Source: JAFLCL01 sp964502175 (GTDB taxonomy: Bacteria; Myxococcota_A; Polyangia; Polyangiales; Sandaracinaceae). From it: DNA of 64,000 nt. The DNA is taken from the NCBI GenBank assembly GCA_964502175.1, contig CAZCVE010000020.1, forward strand, positions 62,001 to 126,000, given 5' to 3'. The position numbers and the translations under genes are program-made. The notes beneath the pieces are model-generated. The model searched no databases and was not told the origin of the DNA. It worked only from the letters and a program-made list of their open reading frames with translations. Shown here piece after piece: positions 1 to 8,144 of the stretch (its first letter is position 1; each line of letters begins with the position of its first letter).

Positions 1-322
1 TGTCGTCGATGGCGTCGCCGCACGCGACGCCGAGCGGGAACGTCGCGAGCGCCGCTTCGGTGGTGCTCTCGGGCGGCGACTCGGTCGGCCGCGCCGCATC
101 GGCGGCGCTCGCGGCGTCGACGCTCGCCGCGTCTGGACTCGCACCTCCGTCGAGATCACGCGCATCGAGACCCGGCGCGTCCGTGCGCGGAGCGTCACGC
201 GCGGCGCCGGCATCCTCGCCTACGAGCGGCGCGTCACATCCGAGCGCAACGCCGGTCGCGACGACGACCACTCCGCCGAGCAGCTCGCGTCGTGTCGTCT
301 TGGGCTCGTCGTCCTCTGCCAT
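1..322 (-). CDS. PhoD-like alkaline phosphatase, N-terminal part (runs off the window)
   Basis: Only the first 107 residues lie in the window, starting at the ATG at 322-320. Residues 9-15 hold a twin-arginine motif (TTRREL) followed by a hydrophobic stretch ending in ALGC (Cys29), so this looks like a Tat-exported lipoprotein. An Asp/Ala-rich linker follows to about residue 80. The sequence then reads FPLGVACGD, which matches the start of the PhoD_N domain (usual form F-GVASGDP) of calcium/iron-dependent phosphodiesterase-type alkaline phosphatases. The catalytic domain is outside the window, so activity cannot be judged. The gene lies 57 bases downstream of another minus-strand gene and may share its transcript. 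Confidence 0.6.
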   Translation of the reverse strand, partial: MAEDDEPKTTRRELLGGVVVVATGVALGCDAPLVGEDAGAARDAPRTDAPGLDARDLDGGASPDAASVDAASAADAARPTESPPESTTEAALATFPLGVACGDAIDD

Positions 323-379
323 CGTCTGCCTCCGCGGCGGGGACGATACCTCGATGAGGCAACCTCGGGGGAGGCGAGC

Positions 380-961
380 TCAAGCGAGGGCGGGACCGCT
401 CGTGATCATCCCCTCGGGCGGCGTGACCGCGTGCGAGAGCGCCACCACCTCCACGAGCACCGTGCGGTACACGTGATCGAAGGCCTCGAGATCGGGGCTG
501 TCGCCCGCCTGTTCGATGGCCTCCTCGAGGTGGTGCTGCACGAAGTGCACGAGCGCAGGCTGCGTCATCGCGACGACGTCGTCCGTCTCCATGACCTCGG
601 CGGGATCGTCGCGACGCAGCGCCTCGTCGGCGTCGAAGGTCTCCACCGCGAGGCGCAGCTGCGTCTCGTCGACCGCCTCGAGGCGCGTGGGGAACGCCTC
701 GCGAAACGCGAGGTACACGGTCACCACGAGGAAGTAGCCGAGCGACTGCGCGAGATCGTCGCTTCGATCGGAGACCTTCTCTGCGAGCCACTGCGCGAGC
801 GCGGGCTGCTTGCGATCCATCTCGCGGTAGGCCGTGTCGAGCGTGCGCTGGAGCGCATCACCGTCGTCCTCGAGCTGCGACTCGACGGTCGTGATGACGT
901 CCTCGTCGATCACCGCCCATCGCGGGACCGGACGCAGCGCGGCCTTGCGGAGGAACAACAC
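380..961 (-). CDS. hypothetical acidic protein, 193 aa
   Basis: I do not recognise a family. The protein is soluble and mostly helical in appearance, rich in Asp, Glu, Ala and Val, with no signal peptide. A single hydrophobic stretch in the middle (SLGYFLVVTVYLAF) is more likely buried core than a membrane span. The reading frame has the codon use of its neighbours and is the only good coding frame here. The start at 961 gives a short basic N-terminus (MLFLRKAALRP); a start at the GTG encoding the V of AVIDEDV is also possible. It lies between the PilZ pair and the PhoD-like gene on the same strand. Confidence 0.7.
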   Translation of the reverse strand: MLFLRKAALRPVPRWAVIDEDVITTVESQLEDDGDALQRTLDTAYREMDRKQPALAQWLAEKVSDRSDDLAQSLGYFLVVTVYLAFREAFPTRLEAVDETQLRLAVETFDADEALRRDDPAEVMETDDVVAMTQPALVHFVQHHLEEAIEQAGDSPDLEAFDHVYRTVLVEVVALSHAVTPPEGMITSGPALA

Positions 962-1019
962 GGCGCGACTCTAGGCCGCGCGCCCGTGGTGCGCACGCTC
1001 ATCCATCCGCGCCGCCCGC

Positions 1020-2429
1020 TCACACTTCGTGGAGCATCGCGGGGCGGTAGCGGAGGAACTTCTCGATCGCGTGGCGGTGCTCGTCTTCGAGTCGCTCGAA
1101 GCGCACGCCCATGCCCGGGCGTCCGTCGTCGTCGCGCGGGCTCGAGAGCCACGCGACGCGCCCTCGGGTGCTGACCGTGTGCCCGCCCGGCAGCACGAAC
1201 GTGATCGAGAGCTGACTGCCCACGGGCATCGGCTTCACCGTCGAGACGAAGATCCCCCCTTCGGAGATGTCGTTCGAGAGCCCGGCGTAGAACTGCGTGG
1301 CGCTGTGGAGGCCGATGTCGACCTCCATCTCGACGCGATCCTGGATGCGGCGCTCGGCCCCGCTGCTCACGCGGTTCTCGCCGCTCGCGGCGTCGATGAG
1401 ATCGCCCTGTCCGTCGGCCACGAGCTCGAGCGCGCGACGCCTGCGCCGCGAGCTCCGCTCCATCAGCAAGAGCGGCGGGAGCGCGTCGTCTCCTGCGTCT
1501 GGAAAGAGCGCTCGCGCCTCGAGGCTCGCGCGCCCACCCGTCAGCTCGATGGGCGCCACCTCGGCCGCCGCCACCTCGCTCGCGTCGGTCGACATCCCGA
1601 GGAGCGTCTGCACCTCGACGGGCGGCCTGCGATCGATCAGCGGCAGCGGCCGCACCGAGATCGGTCGGCCCGGCGACGACACGTCCCGCGGCATGCCTGC
1701 GTCATCGACGTGAACGGGTCCACCGAGGGGAGCCGCGACGTGCTCGATCACCTGACCGCGCGCGCTGGGCTCGCTGGCGTCGTGAACCGGAGGCGTGAGA
1801 TCGACGAGCGTTCGACCGGCCTGCGACGACAAGACCCGCACGGCCTCGAGCTCGGCCTGATCATCCGGCGCGAGCGGCTCGCCCATCGTGGGCATGTCGC
1901 GAGGTCGTGCGCTCGAGCCGCGCACCGTGAACGTGCGCGGCCGATCGGAGCCCGTGGCGGGCGCCCCCGTGGCGGGCGCCCCCGTGGCGGGCCTGCGCGA
2001 CGGCGTCTCGTTCGCCTGCGCCGCGGCCGCGCGCTGCTGCTCGACGAGATCGCGCTCGAGGCCCGCGCGCACGGGATAGAGCACCGCGAGGCTCGCGGCG
2101 ACGAGCTCACCCGCCTCGTCGAGACGCGATCCGATCGCGGGACCGTGCAGGCGCGCGAGCACCCCCGAGAGCACCGCGCTCGCGCCACGCAGCTTGTCGA
2201 GCACGGCGCCCGCGTCACCGATCTCGCAGCCGAAGAGCGCGCCCACGGCGCTCGAGAGCTCGACCGCGAGCTGCACGGAGGCCGCGTCTCGCGAGTCTGC
2301 GTCGAGGATCTCGACGGCGCGCGCGAGCTTCTGCCGTGCGTCACGCGCCGCCACGACTCCGGCGTTGCGGAGCTCACGCTGACGCGCGCGCTCTTCTGTG
2401 GCGTGCCCCGGGCTCACGACCGCGCTCAC
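1020..2429 (-). CDS. PilZ-domain protein with intact c-di-GMP-binding motifs
   Basis: 469 residues. The N-terminal ~130 residues are helical, followed by a low-complexity linker (~140-350) and a C-terminal PilZ domain (~355-469) of the myxobacterial TIGR02266 type. The c-di-GMP residues are present: RxxxR at 361-365 (RIQDR) and DxSxxG at 387-392 (DISEGG). It probably reads out the second messenger to control motility, surface or signalling functions; the partner is unknown. The start is the GTG at 2429, which overlaps the TGA of the upstream PilZ gene by four bases (GTGA), so the two are likely translated together. The linker contains three Ala-Thr-Gly-Ala-Pro units encoded by a 15-bp tandem repeat. 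Confidence 0.85.
   Translation of the reverse strand: MSAVVSPGHATEERARQRELRNAGVVAARDARQKLARAVEILDADSRDAASVQLAVELSSAVGALFGCEIGDAGAVLDKLRGASAVLSGVLARLHGPAIGSRLDEAGELVAASLAVLYPVRAGLERDLVEQQRAAAAQANETPSRRPATGAPATGAPATGSDRPRTFTVRGSSARPRDMPTMGEPLAPDDQAELEAVRVLSSQAGRTLVDLTPPVHDASEPSARGQVIEHVAAPLGGPVHVDDAGMPRDVSSPGRPISVRPLPLIDRRPPVEVQTLLGMSTDASEVAAAEVAPIELTGGRASLEARALFPDAGDDALPPLLLMERSSRRRRRALELVADGQGDLIDAASGENRVSSGAERRIQDRVEMEVDIGLHSATQFYAGLSNDISEGGIFVSTVKPMPVGSQLSITFVLPGGHTVSTRGRVAWLSSPRDDDGRPGMGVRFERLEDEHRHAIEKFLRYRPAMLHEV
1951..1992. repeat. 15-bp tandem repeat inside the PilZ gene
   Basis: The unit cccgtggcgggcgcc occurs at 1951-1965 and 1966-1980, with a partial third copy at 1981-1992. It is in frame and encodes repeats in the disordered linker, so copy-number change would lengthen or shorten the linker without a frameshift. 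Confidence 0.8.
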
Positions 2430-3670
2430 TCGTCGTAGAACATCGGCGCGCGCTTGCGCACGAAGCGCAGGATGAGCTCGCGGCCTTCGGGATCGAGCCC
2501 CTCGAACTGGATGCCCATGCCCGGCACGGTGTCGTCGGCGGCCATGTCCATCGGGTCACGCACGAACTTCACGACGCCGTTCACGATCTTGTCGAAGCCG
2601 CCGGGCAGCGTGATGTGCACGAGCATCGGCGCGCCGCGCGCCTGGATGTTGTACGTGGCGGCGAACACGCCGCCCTCGGCGATCTCGCCGGAGAAGCCGA
2701 CGAAGAAGTTCGACTCGGTCGTCGCGCCGATGTTGACCTCGATCTTCTCGCGGTTCGTGTTGCCGCGATAACCGGCCGGCGCGGGCTGTCCCTGCTGCGG
2801 CTGCTGCGAGGCGGGCTGCTGGAACGCGGGCTTCGCCGCGGCCGGCTGCTGAACACCCTGCTGCGGTGCCTGCTGGTGGGCCTGCTGGTGGGCCGGCTGC
2901 TGGAACGCCGAGGGCGAAGGCTGAGAGAATTGCGCCGGCTGCGCGGGCTGCTGGAACGCCGAAGGCGACGGCTGCGCAAACCCTTGCTGCTGGAACGCCG
3001 GCGCGCCCGGCGTGTACGCCTGCTGCGAAGGCGCGGTGGCCTGGAACCCGAGCCCCGGCTGCGGAGCCGGCCTCTGCGGTTGCTGGGGTTGCTGTTGGGG
3101 CTGCTGCTGGGGGTACGCCTGCTGCTGCGGATACGCCTGCTGCTGCGGATACGCCTGCTGCGGAGGCGAGTACGCCTGCGTCTGTTGGCCGTACTGGTGC
3201 TGGGCGTGCTGCGGGTGCAGCGCCTGCGTGTGCTGCCCTGCGCCGGGCTGTCCGTAGCCACCGGCCATCTGCGGCGCGACGGGCGCAGGCGCGCCGACCA
3301 TCGGCGCGTTGGGCGCCACGACGGGGCTCGCCATCGGGCGGATCGAGGGGACCGTCGTCAGCGGATAGAGCGCCGACATCGAGCTCGCGAGCGTCTCGGT
3401 CGCCTGCTGCACACCGCGGTGCTGACCGCGCACGTCTTGAAGGAGCGCGAGCGTCTGGCCGATCAGGCCGAGCGCACCTTTCACCGCGTTCTTGCCGTCG
3501 AGCTCGTTCTGCGCGCGCTCGGCCTCGAAGAGCTTGCCCACGGCCTGCGCGAGGTTCTGCGCCACCGCGAGGACATCCTGCGGGATGTTGGGATCCTCCT
3601 GGAGCGCCGCCAGAGACCGACCGAGGTTCTCGCGTGCGGCCTTCGCCGTCGCACCGCCCGAATAGCTCAT
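2426..3670 (-). CDS. Gln/Pro-rich protein with degenerate PilZ domain
   Basis: 414 residues. An N-terminal helical region (~1-125) resembles that of the coupled downstream PilZ protein. It is followed by a long Gln/Pro/Ala/Tyr-rich disordered region (~130-300) and a C-terminal TIGR02266/PilZ-like domain (~305-414). The c-di-GMP motifs are not canonical: where RxxxR is expected there is NREKIEV, and where [D/N]xSxxG is expected there is EIAEGG. It may therefore be a protein-interaction or structural PilZ domain rather than a nucleotide receptor. First gene of a two-gene unit with the intact PilZ gene. Its divergent neighbour is a GNAT acetyltransferase 86 bases away. Confidence 0.85.
   Translation of the reverse strand: MSYSGGATAKAARENLGRSLAALQEDPNIPQDVLAVAQNLAQAVGKLFEAERAQNELDGKNAVKGALGLIGQTLALLQDVRGQHRGVQQATETLASSMSALYPLTTVPSIRPMASPVVAPNAPMVGAPAPVAPQMAGGYGQPGAGQHTQALHPQHAQHQYGQQTQAYSPPQQAYPQQQAYPQQQAYPQQQPQQQPQQPQRPAPQPGLGFQATAPSQQAYTPGAPAFQQQGFAQPSPSAFQQPAQPAQFSQPSPSAFQQPAHQQAHQQAPQQGVQQPAAAKPAFQQPASQQPQQGQPAPAGYRGNTNREKIEVNIGATTESNFFVGFSGEIAEGGVFAATYNIQARGAPMLVHITLPGGFDKIVNGVVKFVRDPMDMAADDTVPGMGIQFEGLDPEGRELILRFVRKRAPMFYDE
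3114..3164. repeat. 18-bp tandem repeat in Gln-rich region
   Basis: Two exact copies of tacgcctgctgctgcgga (3114-3131, 3132-3149) and a 15-base partial copy (3150-3164). On the minus strand they encode repeated Ala-Tyr-Pro-Gln-Gln-Gln units in the disordered linker of the second PilZ protein. Confidence 0.8.
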
Positions 3671-3756
3671 GGCCGCGATGCTAGCAGGTTGGCGCGGGAC
3701 GCCAGAGGGGTCGTCACGACGGTCTCCCGCACCGCGATCGATGGTATACGCGGGGC

Positions 3757-4257
3757 ATGGAGATCCGCGGGATCACCAAGGCCGACTGGGATCACATCGT
3801 GTCCGTCTTGGACCGCTGGTGGGGCGGGCCCTCGCGCGACCTCGCGCATCCGATCCTCTTCTACGAGCTCGGTCAGCTCGGCATGGTCGCCGAGGATGGC
3901 GGCGCCGTGATCGGCTTCCTCCTCGGCTTCCTCGCGGAGCCCACGGGAGCCACGGCCGCCGCGGATCCCGCAGGGCCCGCCGAGCGCACTGCCTACATCC
4001 ACCTCGTCGGCATCCATCCCGATCACCGCCGTCGCGGCGTCGGCAAGCTGCTCTACGAGGCCTTCCTCGAGCAGTCGGAGCGACGCGGCGCGACGCGCGC
4101 GAAGGCGATCACGAACGTCGGCAACGAAGGCTCGGTCGACTTCCATCGCGCGCTCGGCTTCGAGGTGATCGAAGACGCGAACTACGCGGGCCCTGGTCGC
4201 GGTCGCATCGTGTTCGTGCGTCACGACTTGCGCGGCGCGAGCCACAACGAGCAGTGA
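3757..4257 (+). CDS. GNAT-family N-acetyltransferase
   Basis: 166 residues, a normal length for a single GNAT domain. The acetyl-CoA pyrophosphate loop (motif A) is clear as HPDHRRRGVG, preceded by the usual beta-strand (YIHLVGI) and followed by an amphipathic helix. The C-terminal part has the common FHRALGF element. It should transfer an acyl group from acyl-CoA to an amine, but the substrate cannot be read from the sequence. It stands alone, divergent from the PilZ pair. Confidence 0.85.
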   Translation: MEIRGITKADWDHIVSVLDRWWGGPSRDLAHPILFYELGQLGMVAEDGGAVIGFLLGFLAEPTGATAAADPAGPAERTAYIHLVGIHPDHRRRGVGKLLYEAFLEQSERRGATRAKAITNVGNEGSVDFHRALGFEVIEDANYAGPGRGRIVFVRHDLRGASHNEQ

Positions 4258-4364
4258 CGCGCGACCGAGCGTCTCGCGAAGGGGCGGTCTCGCGAAGGGA
4301 CACGTCTCGTGCGAAGGTCGCGCACCGCGTCTGCGAACTCACGACCTCCCGCCTGCGAGAGACC

Positions 4365-4838
4365 ATGCCGATCACGCTCGCCCGCTCCGCCACCCTCGCC
4401 TGCTTGCTCGCCCTGACGAGCCCGATGTCCGGCTGCTGCTTCGGCGCCTTCGCGGTCGAGATGGAGTGCCAGCCGCTCATCGACACGGTGAACCAGGCGA
4501 GCGGCGCGGTGATCGCGGTGCCCGAGACGCCCGAGGGCGGATCGCAGGCGCAGTTCGACGCCGAGTACAACGCGCTCGCCACGGCCTACGACTCGGGCGC
4601 GAACCTCCTCGCGGGCGTCGCCGTGACGCAGCCCACGCTGGTCGGACCTCGCGACGAGCTCGTCGCGCTCTACCGCGAAGGCGGCACCGGCATGCGCGCC
4701 ATGCCCGCGCTCATGGCGGCGGCGACGGCGAGCGGCAGCACCGCCGCGCTCGACGCGCACGTCGCGCAGTTCAGCGACTTCGACGCGCGCGAAGAGCAGA
4801 TCGTCGCGCGCATCAACACCGCGTGTAGCCGTCAGTGA
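4365..4838 (+). CDS. small hypothetical lipoprotein
   Basis: 157 residues from the ATG at 4365. Residues 1-23 form a lipoprotein signal with lipobox MSGC (Cys24). The mature part is Ala-rich and helical with no recognised domain. A longer upstream reading frame exists, but it runs through the GNAT gene and lacks a signal sequence at its start, so the ATG directly before the signal peptide is preferred. Confidence 0.7.
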   Translation: MPITLARSATLACLLALTSPMSGCCFGAFAVEMECQPLIDTVNQASGAVIAVPETPEGGSQAQFDAEYNALATAYDSGANLLAGVAVTQPTLVGPRDELVALYREGGTGMRAMPALMAAATASGSTAALDAHVAQFSDFDAREEQIVARINTACSRQ

Positions 4839-4886
4839 CGTTCGCCCCGATGCGGAGCACGCGACGGATCGCATACACTCGCGCGC

Positions 4887-5633
4887 ATGGCTGCATCGAA
4901 CCGCACGCGTGAGGTCGTGGACCGCGCCAGCGACGTCGTGGTTCGCGCCAAGGAGGTGGGTGCGGCCACCGTCAGCGTCGTCGGGCAGGTCGGCGCGAGC
5001 ACGGCCACCGCAGTGGGCAGCGGCATGAAGAAGGGCCTCGCGAGCGCGAAGGCGCAGATCGATCGCGCGAGCGATCGCATCGAGGCCGAGGACCAAGAGT
5101 GGGAGGCGCGTCGCGAGCGCACGGACATGCCCGGTATCGGCGCGTCGGATCCGCTCGGCGACCTCGCGATCCGCCTCGACCGACAGGCCGACTTCTTCCG
5201 CGAGCTCGCGGTCGACGCGATGCGGCCGGGCGTGGTGCGCGGCGCGATGATCGGCCTCGTCATCACGCTCGCCGTGGTGACCGGCGGCGTCGGCCTCGCG
5301 GTGCTCGGGCGCGCGTTCTTCGGCAGCGAAGGCACCGAGGGCATCACTGGCCTTCTCGAGCTCACGGGCGGCGTGGCCGCCGCAGGAATCGCCACCGGCC
5401 TCGTCGGCTGGTTCGTGGAGCGTGGCCGAGCGTCGGTCGCGCACGAGGCCCTGTCTCGCGCGGAGGACTCCGAGGCCCGCCTCTGTCGCGTGGCCGAGCT
5501 GATCGCGCTCGAGAAGCACGATCGCGCGGTGCTCGTCAGCGTGCTCGCCGAGAGCGCTCGCGGTGGTCGTGCCACGAGGCGAGCGCCCGGTCCGCGCGAC
5601 GAGAGCGACGACGCTCCGTCGAAGGACGCGTGA
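4887..5633 (+). CDS. hypothetical membrane protein
   Basis: 248 residues. The N-terminal ~75 residues are Ala/Val-rich and amphipathic, without a cleavable signal. Two hydrophobic segments follow, about residues 118-140 and 155-176, then a charged cytoplasmic-looking C-terminus. No family recognised. Its TGA is embedded in the GTG start of the DUF255 gene downstream (GTGA at 5630-5633), so the two are probably translationally coupled. Confidence 0.7.
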   Translation: MAASNRTREVVDRASDVVVRAKEVGAATVSVVGQVGASTATAVGSGMKKGLASAKAQIDRASDRIEAEDQEWEARRERTDMPGIGASDPLGDLAIRLDRQADFFRELAVDAMRPGVVRGAMIGLVITLAVVTGGVGLAVLGRAFFGSEGTEGITGLLELTGGVAAAGIATGLVGWFVERGRASVAHEALSRAEDSEARLCRVAELIALEKHDRAVLVSVLAESARGGRATRRAPGPRDESDDAPSKDA

Positions 5634-7474
5634 CCGCCACGGCGAGACGCACGCTCGCGCTCCTCGTCGCGCTCGGTGCGGGCTCGAGCGCGGTCGCCTC
5701 GGGCTGCGGTGGAGCGCGCACGACCACCGACACGAGGGTCGCTCGCAGCGAGGCCGCGCCGATCGCATGGCGCGAGGCCGACGCCGCAGCGTTCGCCGAA
5801 GCGTCGAGCGACCATCGCCTCGTCCTCCTCTCGATCCAGGCGGACTGGTGCCACTGGTGCCACGTGATGAACGACACGACGTTCCGCGACCCCGCGATCA
5901 CGTCACGCCTCGCCGAGCGCTTCGTCACCGTGCGCGCGGAGGCCGACGCGCGCCCCGATCTCGCGGATCGCTACGGAATGTGGGGCTGGCCCGCGACGAT
6001 CCTCCTCACCGCAGATGGTCGCGAGATCGTCGCGGTGCGCGGCTACCGCGACGCGCGCGCCTTCGCCGAGATCCTCGATCGCGCGCTCGCGCACCCCGAG
6101 CCCACCGACATCTTCGCGACCCGCGCGGTCGAGGGCGCGCCCGCCACGTTCGAGGGTCTCGATCACGCGGTGTCGACCGCGCACACGCAGCTCGACGCCA
6201 CCTACGACGACGCGCACGACGGCTGGGGCGAAGGGCAGAAGTATCCGTTCACCGCCCCCGTGCTCGAGAGCCTCCTTCGTCGAGGCCCGTGGCCCGAGCG
6301 CGCCGAGCGCTCGCTCGCGCGCTACGCGGAGCTGATCGATCCGGTGTGGGGCGGCATGTACCAGTACTCCGAGCAGGGAGACTGGGCGCACCCCCACTAC
6401 GAGCGCATCGCGGTGATCCAGGCCGGCGCGCTCGAGGCCTTCGGAGAGATGCACCGACGCACGGGCGACGATGCATGGCGGCAGCCGGGGCTCGACGTCG
6501 CGCGCTTCATCGAGGCGTTCCTCATCGCGCCAGACGGCGGCGTGCGCGCGAGCATGGACGCCGACCTGCGCGTCGAAGGCCAGCCGCTCCTTCCGGGCGC
6601 GACGTACTTCGCAGAGACCGACGAAGCGCGCCGAGCGCGTGGCCTCCCGCGCATCGACCCCAACGTGTACGCGTCGACGAACGGCCTCGTCGCCGCAGGC
6701 CTCGTGCGGTTCGCGATCACGCTGCCGGCGAGCGACGCGCGACGCGAGGCACTGCTCGCCATGGCCGAGCGCGCGATCGGCTCGTCGATCGTCTCGCACC
6801 GCGATCCCACCACGGGCCTCTTCGCTCACGTCGCGAACCAGCCGAGCGATCAGCTCCACCTCGCCGATCAGGTCGCGATGCTGCGCGCGCTGCTCGCGCT
6901 CCAGCACGCCCATGGCGATGCAGCACGCGCGCACCAGGCGCGTGATCTGGCCGACGCGATCGAGCGCACGTTCTGCTCGGTCGAGCGCGGCTGCCGATCG
7001 GTCGCGAGCCTCGCGGCGACCGACGCGTCTTCGATCACTGCGCTCGAGGGCCGCGTGCCGCTCGAGGAGACCGGCCGGCTCGCGCAGTCGCTCGCGGCCG
7101 TCTCCGATCTGGCCAACGATCGAGGCTACGAGGAGCGCGCTCGCGCGTACCTCGCCGCCGCGGCGACGCCGAGCGCGATCCGCGCGCAGGGCCGGATCCT
7201 GGGCGATTTCCTCCTCGGCGCGCACCTCGTCTCGCGCCCGCGCGCCATCGCGCACGTGATCGGACCAAACGACGATCCGCGCACGACCGCGCTCTTCGAG
7301 GCCGCGCTCCGCGCCGCCGACGTGCGCATCCAGCTCGAGCGCGTGGGGCCCGACGAAGGCCGCTATCCCTACCCCGGTGAGCCCTCGATGTTCGCGTGCA
7401 GCCTCGACGCGTGCGCCGCGCCCGTCACCGATCCGACGCAGATCGAACAGGCAGTGCGCTCGCTCCTCGAGTGA
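5630..7474 (+). CDS. exported DUF255 / thioredoxin-fold protein (YyaL/SSP411-like)
   Basis: 614 residues from the GTG at 5630, which overlaps the previous stop by four bases. The N-terminus is a signal sequence ending in a lipobox (VASGC, Cys26), so the protein is probably anchored in the envelope. The DUF255 domain begins with a thioredoxin-like fold carrying the hallmark WCHWCHVM (Cys74, Cys77). An (alpha/alpha)6-like region follows. The C-terminus keeps the family CSLDACAAPVTDP signature. The family is proposed to act in redox or sugar-epimerase-like roles, but its substrate is not established. A lipoprotein signal is unusual because most members are cytoplasmic. Confidence 0.8.
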   Translation: MTATARRTLALLVALGAGSSAVASGCGGARTTTDTRVARSEAAPIAWREADAAAFAEASSDHRLVLLSIQADWCHWCHVMNDTTFRDPAITSRLAERFVTVRAEADARPDLADRYGMWGWPATILLTADGREIVAVRGYRDARAFAEILDRALAHPEPTDIFATRAVEGAPATFEGLDHAVSTAHTQLDATYDDAHDGWGEGQKYPFTAPVLESLLRRGPWPERAERSLARYAELIDPVWGGMYQYSEQGDWAHPHYERIAVIQAGALEAFGEMHRRTGDDAWRQPGLDVARFIEAFLIAPDGGVRASMDADLRVEGQPLLPGATYFAETDEARRARGLPRIDPNVYASTNGLVAAGLVRFAITLPASDARREALLAMAERAIGSSIVSHRDPTTGLFAHVANQPSDQLHLADQVAMLRALLALQHAHGDAARAHQARDLADAIERTFCSVERGCRSVASLAATDASSITALEGRVPLEETGRLAQSLAAVSDLANDRGYEERARAYLAAAATPSAIRAQGRILGDFLLGAHLVSRPRAIAHVIGPNDDPRTTALFEAALRAADVRIQLERVGPDEGRYPYPGEPSMFACSLDACAAPVTDPTQIEQAVRSLLE

Positions 7475-7477
7475 GCG

Positions 7478-8110
7478 TCACTCGCGCGAGGCGTGCTTCT
7501 CGGCCTCTGCGTTCGAGCGCGCCAGCTCGGCCTCGACCTCGGCCTCGGCGGCCGCGAGATCGGGATCGACGGGCGCCTCGCTCGGTGCCTCGACGCGCAC
7601 GTGAGCCATCGGCGACGCTCCGCCCTTCGCGCGCTCGATGGCCTCCGCGAGCGCCGCTGCGCGCTGCGTACCGATGAGGACCGTGCGCTCCTTGCCCTTC
7701 ACGTCGTAGGTCACGCGCACCATCTCGGTCGACGCAGGCGGCACGTACGCGGCCTCGCCCCACCGACGCCGCCGCGTGTACGGCGTGACCTCCGCCTTCT
7801 TGATCTGCGCCATCGGGATGCGCGGGCCCATCATCCCGATCTCGACGCGCAGCTCGTCCTTGGTGACCGCCGTGCGCGCGACGCCGAAGAACACGGCGAG
7901 CGTGCCCATGTAGAGGCCCATCGCGCTCGCGCCGACCGCGCCCGCCATCAGCGCCGTGACGACGTCGCCGTTCACAGCCGCGCCGATCGCGCCTGCCGCC
8001 GCCCCCGCCGCGCCGAGCAGCGGGAGCACGAGCAGGCTGCGCGCGACCTGACGCTCGAAGAAGAGCGCGTCGTCCGCGCCCATGTACTTCTTCTCGTAGT
8101 CGTCGCTCAT
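7478..8110 (-). CDS. hypothetical membrane protein with C-terminal soluble domain
   Basis: 210 residues from the ATG at 8110 (MSDDYEKKYMG). A possible TTG start further upstream would put a strong hairpin (8118-8137) inside the coding region and is less likely. Residues ~25-75 form two hydrophobic segments, a hairpin-type membrane anchor. The rest is a soluble beta-rich domain followed by an acidic Ala/Glu-rich tail, broadly like membrane-anchored PH-like proteins, though I cannot assign a family. The gene is convergent with the DUF255 gene and follows the Cys-rich lipoprotein gene. Confidence 0.65.
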   Translation of the reverse strand: MSDDYEKKYMGADDALFFERQVARSLLVLPLLGAAGAAAGAIGAAVNGDVVTALMAGAVGASAMGLYMGTLAVFFGVARTAVTKDELRVEIGMMGPRIPMAQIKKAEVTPYTRRRRWGEAAYVPPASTEMVRVTYDVKGKERTVLIGTQRAAALAEAIERAKGGASPMAHVRVEAPSEAPVDPDLAAAEAEVEAELARSNAEAEKHASRE

Positions 8111-8117
8111 CTCGGGG

Positions 8118-8137
8118 GAGGGGCCGCGTGGCCCCTC
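8118..8137 (-). terminator. GC-rich hairpin between two minus-strand genes
   Basis: Perfect 8-bp inverted repeat gaggggcc/ggcccctc with a 4-base loop, directly after the stop of the Cys-rich lipoprotein gene (8145) and just before the next start (8110). It has no T-tract, so it could act as a weak terminator, mRNA stabiliser or translation modulator. Confidence 0.4.
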
Positions 8138-8144
8138 GAGCAAG

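Noticed and set aside
3114..3164. Short direct repeats considered as a CRISPR array
   Set aside because: Repeats are in-frame codon repeats without spacers, inside a Gln-rich protein region.
2336..3910. Plus-strand open frame of 524 codons opposite the PilZ genes
   Set aside because: Arg/Leu-rich complement of the PilZ coding sequence; no protein-like features.
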